Shown: piece after piece, positions 16,465-23,088 of the stretch
Layout of the letters: every line of letters starts with the position of its first letter
How positions within the stretch are numbered: position 1 is the stretch's first letter
Source: an uncultured Pedobacter sp.
GTDB lineage: Bacteria > Bacteroidota > Bacteroidia > Sphingobacteriales > Sphingobacteriaceae
NCBI RefSeq assembly: GCF_913776295.1
Contig: NZ_CAJYOJ010000013.1
Coordinates: 94,429 to 158,428 of the forward strand
DNA: 64,000 nucleotides
Direction of reading: 5' to 3'
Notes under the pieces: generated by a model
Seen by the model: the letters and a program-made list of their open reading frames with translations, nothing else
The model's database searches: none
What the model was told of the DNA's origin: nothing
Program-made: the position numbers and the translations under genes

Positions 16465-16960
16465 TCAGTCCGTAGAAACGCTACGCTTAACTCAACGGAC
16501 AGGAAAAAAAGCCGATTAATAGTAATACAGAGCCAAAATAGCCCTGATTGAAGTGGAAGCCCGCAAGCGAGGCATGAGCGCGGACTTATAACGGAAAGCA
16601 GGACTACAATAACCAATCAGCACTGCAATTGCGCTTCAAAAAAACAGGGATAATAATTTTAGACTATATCATTAACCAAACCCGGCAAATCCCAACTTTT
16701 CGATAAAATTCACTTCTGTTTAATTGGAAATATTGAGTTTGAAAACCCAATCCTATCCTTCAATCTGTATAGACGCTACATTTAACTTTACAGCCAGGAT
16801 AGCTGGAAGAGCCAATTAATAGTAACACAAACTCCAATTAACATAGCCCTGATCCTATAGACCCTAATGTCAGCAGGTTAACATCTGGATCAGATCGGCA
16901 AGAGGGAAATGTGGCACTGAAAATGCCATGCATACAGTACCGATCAATTTCTAAGCCTCA
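16465..16960. repeat. two degenerate tandem copies (about 300-bp period) of an AGCCC/GGACT intergenic element
   Basis: No gene is seen from 16441 to the riboswitch at 17075. The block starting TAGAAACGCTACGCTTAAC (16473) with GCCGATTAATAGTAATACA (16511) and AATAGCCCTGAT (16538) recurs about 300 bp later as TAGACGCTACATTTAACTT, GCCAATTAATAGTAACACA (16811) and CATAGCCCTGAT. The first copy continues with GCGGACTTATAACGGAAAGC and AGGACTACA, and ends CCAATCAGCACTGC, which can pair with the start of the unit. Confidence 0.6.
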
Positions 16961-17056
16961 TCGCCAGAAAATTTATTAAACATGCTGTAAAGCTTTCAAT
17001 TATTAGCCAATTAGTTTATAAATCTTCAAAATTCATTCGAACTGTCAAATATTTTC

Positions 17057-17064
17057 TACATTTG
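17057..17064 (+). promoter_or_regulatory. -7 element for the TPP-riboswitch transcript
   Basis: An exact TACATTTG (TAnnTTTG) places the transcription start at about 17071, immediately ahead of the riboswitch. No convincing -33 element is seen at 19 bp. Confidence 0.5.
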
Positions 17065-17074
17065 TCTCATCATT

Positions 17075-17234
17075 AGGGGTGCCTTGTTTAAATGACACAA
17101 AAACAGGCTGAGATCATACCCATTTTGAGGCAAAAGGTAGAAGGTAAAAAGGTAGAGGGTAAAATCCATCAGCCTTAAAACCTTCCAACCATCAACCTCA
17201 AATGCACCTGATCCGGGTAATGCCGGCGTAGGGA
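17075..17234 (+). ncRNA. TPP riboswitch (THI element) with a long repeat-derived stem-loop
   Basis: The conserved THI-box blocks are in order: GGGGTGCC (17076-17083), the invariant CTGAGA (17108-17113), ATACCC, then ACCTGATCCGGGTAATGCC and GGCGTAGGGA (ending 17234). GGGGT pairs with ATACCC, and GCC...GGC closes P3. Between ATACCC and ACCTGAT, usually a few nucleotides with an optional stem-loop, lie 84 nt closed by TTTGAGG (17124-17130) and CCTCAAA (17196-17202). An ATCGG/CCGAT hairpin enclosing GGGGAAGCCCCTTTT (17260-17282), just before the start codon, is the likely expression platform. Confidence 0.93.
17133..17199. repeat. heptamer/octamer inverted array e inside the riboswitch
   Basis: Units GGTAGAA, GGTAAAAA, GGTAGAG and GGTAAAAT are followed by CCATCAG, CCTTAAAA, CCTTCCAA, CCATCAA and CCTC. 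The GG-led first half and CC-led second half can pair, so the array extends the optional stem-loop of the TPP riboswitch. Confidence 0.7.
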
Positions 17235-17305
17235 TTGGAGTTATGGAAGTTTAACTGAAATCGGGGAAGCCCCTTTTCCGATGGGTTTAACTAAAAACAA
17301 AAACA

Positions 17306-19750
17306 TTGAAAAATTTACTTTTTGCAGCACTTGTTGCAATGTTGCCCTTCTTTGCATCGGCACAAATTTCGGTTACGGGTAAAGTAACAGACCAGAACCA
17401 GCAGCCGTTGCCAGGCGCTACAGTTAAATTGCGGAATCAAAAAACAGCGGTGGTAAGCGATGCTACCGGAAATTACAACATTACAAACCTATCGAACGGA
17501 AAATATACCATTATAGTAAGTTATGTAGGTTATAAAACAATCGAAAAAGCTGTTGAACTTACCCGGAATATTATAGTTGATTTTAGCCTGGCACCACAAA
17601 ATTTCCTGGCTGAAGAAGTTATTGTACGTGCTACCCGTGCTACAGATAAATCGGCAACTACTTATAAGAATATTGGTAAGGAAGAAATCCAGCAGAATAA
17701 TTTCGGGCAGGATCTGCCTTTTATTTTACAAAACACACCAGGTGTAGTGGCTACTTCTGATGCTGGTGCAGGTGTAGGTTACACTGGGATCAGAATCCGC
17801 GGAAGCGACAACAGCCGGATTAACGTTACGGTTAACGGCATTCCCATTAATGATAGCGAAAGCCAGGGAACATTTTATGTAAACATGCCCGATTTTGCCT
17901 CGTCCGTTGATAATGTGCAGATTCAGCGTGGAGTAGGTACCTCAACCAATGGTGCGGGTGCATTTGGAGCCAGTTTAAACATACAGACTACCGCCAGTGA
18001 AACTGAACCCTATGCTGAACTAAACAATACTTATGGCAGTTTCAATACCTGGAAAAATACCGTAAAGGTAGGAACAGGTTTGATTAACAACCGTTTTAGC
18101 TTTGACGGCCGTTTATCAAGAATCAGTTCAGATGGTTATGTAGATCGTGGAGCTTCCTTATTAAAATCGTACTTTTTATCTGGTGCTTACCATGGTGATA
18201 AGGATTTATTGCGTGTAAATGTTTTTTCCGGAAATGAAAAAACTTACCAGTCGTGGAACGGCATCCCGCAATCGCGTTTAGAAAACGATTTGGCCGGCAT
18301 GCAAGCTTATATTGATAGAAATGGATTAAGTGCAGAAGATGCAGCAAATTTGCTAAACTCGGGCAGAAGATATAATAGTTTTCTTTATAACAATCAAACA
18401 GACAACTATATACAGAACCATTATCAGTTAATCTATGCCAGACAGTTTTCTGATCAGTTTTCTTTTAACGGTGCCTTACATTACACTAAAGGTGAAGGTT
18501 ATTACGAAGAATACAGGGTGCAGGATAAATTGAAAAATTATGGTTTAAATCCGGTTGTTATTCCGGGGGGAACACCGGTTACCACTACAGATCTGATTCG
18601 CCGTCGCTGGCTGGATAACGATTTTTATGGGGTTACCTACGCCTTTAATTATGTGCCGGAAAAGAATTTAAATTTTACTTTGGGTGGAGCTTACAATGAA
18701 TACAAAGGCGCACATTTTGGCCAGGTAATTTGGGCACAATATGCTTCAAACGGAACTATTGACCGACATTATTATGATAACGGTGGCTTTAAGACCGATT
18801 TTAATGTGTATGGCAAAGTAAATTATAGTCCTGTTGATGATTTGAGTTTATTTGCCGATCTGCAATACCGCCGTGTGTATTATGATATTGCGGGAACGGA
18901 AAATAAATTGAATACACTGGCGATTAACCAAACCTTAAATTTCTTCAATCCGAAATTTGGTGCCACCTATTTTATCAATCCACAGAGCAACGTATATGCT
19001 TCATTCAGTTTGGCCAACAAAGAGCCTAACCGTGATGACTTTACCGATGCTGCCGTTGGCGTTACCCCTAAACCAGAGCGTTTAAATGATATAGAATTGG
19101 GCTATCGTTTTAAAAACGAACAATTTAATGTAGGTGCCAATGCCTATGGGATGTTTTATAAAAACCAATTGGTAGTTACCGGGAAAATAAATGATGTGGG
19201 TGGAAATTTCCGTCAAAATGTAGACAGAAGTTATCGTTTGGGGATTGAGTTAGATTGCGCTTACACCATCAGTTCTCATTTCGTATTAAATGCAAATGCC
19301 GCATTAAGCAAAAATAAAATCAAAAACTTCACCGAGTATTATGATGATTATGATAACGGCGGACAAGTAGTTAAAAACTATGACTTAACCGATATCTCCT
19401 ATTCTCCAAATGCCGTACTTTTTGGCGAACTTGTGTATAAACCAATTAGTGGTTTTGCCGTAGCCTTACAAAGTAAATATGTAAGCAAGCAATACCTGGA
19501 TAATACGCAGAATAACGACAGAACCATTAACGGTTACTGGGTAAGCAATGCCCGTTTGGGTTATGATTTTAAATTTGCAGGCGTTAAAAATATCAATCTT
19601 GGTTTACTGGTAAACAATATTCTCGATAAAAAGTATGAAAGCAACGGTTATACTTATGGCTATCAGTCGGGCGGAAGCAGAATCACCGAAAACTTTTTTT
19701 ATCCACAGGCAGGCACCAACTTTTTGTTAAGTTTGAATGTGAAATTCTAA
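17306..19750 (+). CDS. TonB-dependent outer-membrane receptor, likely for thiamine or a thiamine precursor
   Basis: The 814-residue protein starts at a TTG (17306), exactly where the signal peptide begins (MKNLLFAALVAMLPFFASAQ). No in-frame ATG is present between the riboswitch and this codon. A carboxypeptidase-regulatory-like domain (residues 22-105, GKVTDQNQQPLPGATVKL), a plug (about 115-225, with LPFILQNTPGVV and IRIRGSDNSRINVTVNGIP) and a 22-stranded barrel ending in Phe follow. Control by a TPP riboswitch indicates uptake of thiamine or a precursor, as known for other Bacteroidota TonB receptors. The substrate is inferred from regulation only. Confidence 0.9.
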   Translation: MKNLLFAALVAMLPFFASAQISVTGKVTDQNQQPLPGATVKLRNQKTAVVSDATGNYNITNLSNGKYTIIVSYVGYKTIEKAVELTRNIIVDFSLAPQNFLAEEVIVRATRATDKSATTYKNIGKEEIQQNNFGQDLPFILQNTPGVVATSDAGAGVGYTGIRIRGSDNSRINVTVNGIPINDSESQGTFYVNMPDFASSVDNVQIQRGVGTSTNGAGAFGASLNIQTTASETEPYAELNNTYGSFNTWKNTVKVGTGLINNRFSFDGRLSRISSDGYVDRGASLLKSYFLSGAYHGDKDLLRVNVFSGNEKTYQSWNGIPQSRLENDLAGMQAYIDRNGLSAEDAANLLNSGRRYNSFLYNNQTDNYIQNHYQLIYARQFSDQFSFNGALHYTKGEGYYEEYRVQDKLKNYGLNPVVIPGGTPVTTTDLIRRRWLDNDFYGVTYAFNYVPEKNLNFTLGGAYNEYKGAHFGQVIWAQYASNGTIDRHYYDNGGFKTDFNVYGKVNYSPVDDLSLFADLQYRRVYYDIAGTENKLNTLAINQTLNFFNPKFGATYFINPQSNVYASFSLANKEPNRDDFTDAAVGVTPKPERLNDIELGYRFKNEQFNVGANAYGMFYKNQLVVTGKINDVGGNFRQNVDRSYRLGIELDCAYTISSHFVLNANAALSKNKIKNFTEYYDDYDNGGQVVKNYDLTDISYSPNAVLFGELVYKPISGFAVALQSKYVSKQYLDNTQNNDRTINGYWVSNARLGYDFKFAGVKNINLGLLVNNILDKKYESNGYTYGYQSGGSRITENFFYPQAGTNFLLSLNVKF

Positions 19751-19760
19751 TCTCTCGTTC

Positions 19761-19807
19761 AGAGTTGACAACTTTTAGGCAAGTAGCCTGTTTAAGTTGT
19801 CAACTCT
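19761..19807 (+). terminator. strong hairpin between the TonB receptor and thiE
   Basis: A 14-bp perfect stem (AGAGTTGACAACTT / AAGTTGTCAACTCT) encloses a second small stem (AGGC / GCCT) and is followed by TTTATTGTC. It could terminate most transcripts after the receptor and lower thiE expression, since no separate promoter for thiE is evident. Confidence 0.65.
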
Positions 19808-19831
19808 TTATTGTCTTAGGAACAAATTAGC

Positions 19832-20476
19832 ATGAAATACATAGAAAAGCTTCATTACATCACGCACGATATTCCACACTTAAACCACATTGAACAGGCA
19901 CAACTGGCCTGCGAGGCCGGTGCAAAATGGATCCAGTACCGTTGTCTAAGCAAAAGTGATGAAGAACTTTTAAAAGATATTAAGGCAATAGCCGAAATCT
20001 GTGATGACTGGGGTACCACTTTAATCGTTACCGATCATATTCATTTAAATGGAAAGGCCGATATTCAAGGTTTTCATATCGAAAATATGGATGCCGATTT
20101 TATTGCCTTGCGTAAACTGGTAGGCGATGATATCACCCTTGGCGGATCTGCAAATACTATGGAAAATTTAACCCGCCTCGCCCTGGAGGGAGCCGATTAT
20201 ATAGGGTATGGCCCATTTGCAGCAACTGAAACCAAACCCAACAGTTATGAACATTTAGGTATTGAAGGTTATCAGCATGTGGTAAAAGAACTGAAAGGTC
20301 AGGCCATCAACATTCCGATATTGGCTGTGGGTGGTATTAAAACATACGATGTGGAAGCTTTAATGCAAACGGGCATTTATGGGATAGCTGTTTCCGGCGC
20401 CATTAATTTTGCTGATGATTTTTTGGAAGCCTATCGGGATTTTTACATATTAGTTAAAGAAAACACTGTTAATTAA
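19832..20476 (+). CDS. thiE: thiamine-phosphate synthase family protein (divergent ThiE)
   Basis: The 214-residue TIM-barrel protein matches the ThiE/TenI family: AKWIQYRCLSKSDEELL corresponds to the Q-R-K pyrophosphate/HMP motif, TTLIVTDHIHL to the nucleotide strand, GADYIGYGPFAATETKP to the GADYIGxGPxFxTxTK signature, and ILAVGGI to the phosphate loop. ThiE condenses HMP-pyrophosphate with thiazole phosphate. Several usually conserved spots differ: FHIEN stands where VHLGQ is normal, and residues are inserted in the QYR...K motif. Altered activity or a TenI-like role is therefore possible. It shares the riboswitch transcript with the receptor upstream. Confidence 0.75.
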   Translation: MKYIEKLHYITHDIPHLNHIEQAQLACEAGAKWIQYRCLSKSDEELLKDIKAIAEICDDWGTTLIVTDHIHLNGKADIQGFHIENMDADFIALRKLVGDDITLGGSANTMENLTRLALEGADYIGYGPFAATETKPNSYEHLGIEGYQHVVKELKGQAINIPILAVGGIKTYDVEALMQTGIYGIAVSGAINFADDFLEAYRDFYILVKENTVN

Positions 20477-20486
20477 CACTTTATAA

Positions 20487-20517
20487 TTTGAACGGTATAG
20501 TATAATTTTTAGCTTTG
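20487..20517 (+). promoter_or_regulatory. promoter of the DoxX-like gene
   Basis: TTTG at 20487-20490 and TAGCTTTG at 20510-20517 match the Bacteroidota consensus exactly with a 19-bp spacer. The predicted start is about 20524, 13 nt ahead of the ATG. Confidence 0.7.
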
Positions 20518-20536
20518 GGTAAAACCAAACTAAAAT

Positions 20537-21829
20537 ATGTCTGAAAACGCTATCCAAAATACTGTACCGTGGAGCATTTATAAAAAAATATCTTTCCGGT
20601 TCTTTTTTCTCCTCTTGTCCCTTTTCATCATCCTGAATAACAACGGAGCCTTTACGTTTCTCTCCGGTGTACTACAATTGCCAAATCTGGTATTACATGA
20701 TTTTATTCCCTGGTTTTCTAAACACATTATCCACTATCATTATGATTTCGCTATTTATACCAATGGCAGTGGCGATACCTCTTACGACTGGGTGTTGCTA
20801 CTGTTTATGTTTTTGATATCTGTAATTGGCTGTATTATCTGGTCGGTTTTAGATCGAAAACGCAAAAGCTATAACGCAGCTTATTACTGGCTTGTGGTAC
20901 TGGTGAGATTTTATCTGGCCTTTACTTTGGTATTATATGGTGCTATAAAAGTAATCAAACTCCAGTTTCCCGATCCTTCTTTAATGAGGTTACTTCAACC
21001 TTTTGGAAATGCATCGCCAATGGGTCTTGCATGGACCTTCCTTGGTTTTTCTAAAGGTTACAATATTTTTATGGGCATTGTTGAAGTTTCAGCCATCATG
21101 CTTTTATTCCGTAGAACGGTAGTGGTGGGTGCCTTTCTTGCTTTGGCTGCAACGGTACATGTCATGACGATGAATTATTTTTTCGATGTTCCTGTGAAAA
21201 TACTCTCAACGGCATTGGTGGTGATGTGTCTTTTTATATTGGCCCCTCATTCCTTAAAGCTATACCGCTTCTTTATTAGGTATGAAAGTCAGCAGCTTGA
21301 GAAAATGTATCGCCCGAAGTTTAAAAAGCAATGGCTTTACTTCACAGCTTATGGCATAAAATACCTGTACATCACAGCTTCTATAGCATTTTTGATATCA
21401 TCATTGCTTGAACAAAGAAAAACTTACGGTAGTGCGGCACCTAAGCCATTTATGTACGGTATTTACAATGTTGAAAGCATGAAAGTTAAAGGTAAAACCC
21501 TGGCGCCTTTAACTACCGATAGCACGAGATGGAGACAAATGATTATCAATTATTCTGGTTATGCACGGATAAAAAAGATGAACGATAGCTCTGCTAATTT
21601 CACTACGGTTTTTGATCAGAAGAAAAAAGAATTGATACTCCAATCAACCGAGAAAGACTCCACAAAATATGTTTTAAACTATACTGTCATCGGAAAAGAT
21701 AAGCTGATTTTATCGGGCCTAAGGGAGAAAGATTCTGTATTGGTAAGTTTTAAACAAAAAGACCTTAAAGAGTTTAAGCTCATTAACAGGGGTTTCCATT
21801 GGATAAGTGAATATCCTTATAACCGGTAA
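20537..21829 (+). CDS. DoxX-like membrane protein with C-terminal extracytoplasmic domain
   Basis: The 430-residue protein has about eight membrane helices between residues 18 and 290. The central part (residues 120-240: RFYLAFTLVLYGAIKVIKLQFP, MGLAWTFLGFSKGYNIFMGIVEVSAIMLLF) resembles the DoxX/DoxD family of quinone-linked or redox-associated membrane proteins. The last 130 residues form a hydrophilic beta-rich domain with repeated DSTxxxxxxIxY-type strands. The role is unknown; related proteins are common in Pedobacter-like genomes. It has its own near-perfect promoter, so it is not part of the thiamine transcript, although it lies between thiE and the pyrophosphokinase-like gene. Confidence 0.75.
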   Translation: MSENAIQNTVPWSIYKKISFRFFFLLLSLFIILNNNGAFTFLSGVLQLPNLVLHDFIPWFSKHIIHYHYDFAIYTNGSGDTSYDWVLLLFMFLISVIGCIIWSVLDRKRKSYNAAYYWLVVLVRFYLAFTLVLYGAIKVIKLQFPDPSLMRLLQPFGNASPMGLAWTFLGFSKGYNIFMGIVEVSAIMLLFRRTVVVGAFLALAATVHVMTMNYFFDVPVKILSTALVVMCLFILAPHSLKLYRFFIRYESQQLEKMYRPKFKKQWLYFTAYGIKYLYITASIAFLISSLLEQRKTYGSAAPKPFMYGIYNVESMKVKGKTLAPLTTDSTRWRQMIINYSGYARIKKMNDSSANFTTVFDQKKKELILQSTEKDSTKYVLNYTVIGKDKLILSGLREKDSVLVSFKQKDLKEFKLINRGFHWISEYPYNR

Positions 21830-21892
21830 TCATTTTACGCCCGATTAATTCTTCCTGTACCGTACTTAAAGCGAAATTTATATATTCGCATT

Positions 21893-22453
21893 ATGTCTTC
21901 ACACCATATTGTAAAAGAAAAACAGGAGCCAGCTTTATATATTGATGAGCTTGGGAATTTTAACGAAGAATTTTTGGGGCAGCTACTTGAATGGAGCCCT
22001 ACACTTTTGGTTAATGGAGAAAATTACGATAAAATTTTTTCTTTGGGTTTAAAGGTAGATGTTTTGGTAAATGGGAATGGACAGGAAGCACAGGAAGACA
22101 CCAAGGTTGTTCAGGGACCCGTTGATGCTTTAATGGTAGCCATCAACTATCTGTACGAAGAGAAATACCCAGCGGTAAATGTAATTACGGGGAAATTTGA
22201 TCTGGAGAAATTTGCTGGATTTGAAGATAAAATTAACCTGGTGGTATTTACTGAAAGGGCAAAGCACTATCCCATAAAATCTGGATTTTCGGTTTGGAAA
22301 CCTGCTGGAAGTGAATTTCTGATTCATGGCAACAGGTATCTTGAGGTTACCAACCTTGCGCAGAATGAGGAAGAAATTTTTACTGTAGTTAAAGATGGCT
22401 TTGTGGAGTTTACCTTTTCAGGACAACCGATTTTCATTAGCGAACCGATATGA
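21893..22453 (+). CDS. thiamine pyrophosphokinase-like protein
   Basis: The 186-residue protein resembles the short Bacteroidota proteins annotated as thiamine pyrophosphokinase: an N-terminal strand with LLEWSPTLLVNGENYDKIFSLGLKVDVLVN in place of the usual PD-(x)-DSD segment, a middle GPVDALMVAINYLYEEKYPAVNVITG, and a C-terminal beta-sandwich that reads HGNRYLEVTNL and VKDGFVEFTFSG. Such enzymes make TPP from thiamine. The canonical DGD/SDxD catalytic residues are not obvious here, so it may be a degenerate paralogue. Position near the TPP-regulated receptor supports a thiamine link. The stop overlaps the next ATG (ATGA). Confidence 0.5.
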   Translation: MSSHHIVKEKQEPALYIDELGNFNEEFLGQLLEWSPTLLVNGENYDKIFSLGLKVDVLVNGNGQEAQEDTKVVQGPVDALMVAINYLYEEKYPAVNVITGKFDLEKFAGFEDKINLVVFTERAKHYPIKSGFSVWKPAGSEFLIHGNRYLEVTNLAQNEEEIFTVVKDGFVEFTFSGQPIFISEPI

Positions 22454-22944
22454 TCACACTTAGAAAAGCAAAAGAAGATGACATAGCAATCATCAGGGAT
22501 ATTGCTGCAGCCACCTGGCCCTCCACCTATCTTGATATCATCGGCCAGGCGCAGATTGATTATATGTTGGATAAAATGTATAGTAAAGGTGAACTGCTGA
22601 AACAATTGATGGAAGGACATATTTTCCTTATTGCAGAAGAAGGCGAAAATCAGGTTGGATTTGCAGGGTATTCCATCATTGATCATGAGAAACGCATTTA
22701 CAAATTGCACAAGCTTTATGTGTTGCCATCTGCACATGGTAAAGGCATTGGAAAAATCTTAATTAATGAGGTTGTTAACCAGGTTAAAAATGCCGGGGGA
22801 AGTGCCCTGCAATTGAATGTGAACAAACATAATAAAGCCAAAGATTTTTACCTGAAAGGAGGTTTCACCATTAAAGAATCGGTAAAACTTGATATTGGTG
22901 AAGGCTATTTTATGGATGATTATATAATGGAATATAGGTTTTAA
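22450..22944 (+). CDS. GNAT family N-acetyltransferase
   Basis: The 164-residue protein shows the GNAT fold: LRKAKEDDIAIIRDIAAATW at the N-terminus, then KLHKLYVLPSAHGKGIGKILINEV, where the R/Q-x-x-G-x-G/A acetyl-CoA loop is H-GKGIGK, and LQLNVNKHNKAKDFYLKGGF. The substrate is unknown; the overall sequence is similar to the small-molecule acetyltransferases of the Acetyltransf_1 group. Its ATG overlaps the stop of the pyrophosphokinase-like gene by 4 bp, so the two are translationally coupled. An inverted-repeat element follows. Confidence 0.85.
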   Translation: MITLRKAKEDDIAIIRDIAAATWPSTYLDIIGQAQIDYMLDKMYSKGELLKQLMEGHIFLIAEEGENQVGFAGYSIIDHEKRIYKLHKLYVLPSAHGKGIGKILINEVVNQVKNAGGSALQLNVNKHNKAKDFYLKGGFTIKESVKLDIGEGYFMDDYIMEYRF

Positions 22945-22958
22945 ATATTCTCCAATTA

Positions 22959-23020
22959 CCGTCATCCTGAACTTTATTCGGATCTTAACAATAGATGCTG
23001 AAATAAACTCAGCATGACGT
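22959..23020. repeat. dispersed inverted-repeat element (CGTCATCCTGA...TCAGCATGACG)
   Basis: CCGTCATCCTGAACTTTATT at the left and AATAAACTCAGCATGACG at the right form an imperfect palindrome of the same family as 8623-8705. It lies between convergent genes and might also act as a terminator. Confidence 0.65.
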
Positions 23021-23088
23021 ATGGCTTGAAATATAAAGTAATAAATTCAGGGGTGACGCATAGTCGAAAGGACGGGTAAAAATTACCC

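Noticed and set aside
17306..19750. Search for an ATG start of the TPP-regulated receptor
   Set aside because: The only nearby upstream ATG (17281) is out of frame. The signal peptide starts at the TTG, so that start was kept.
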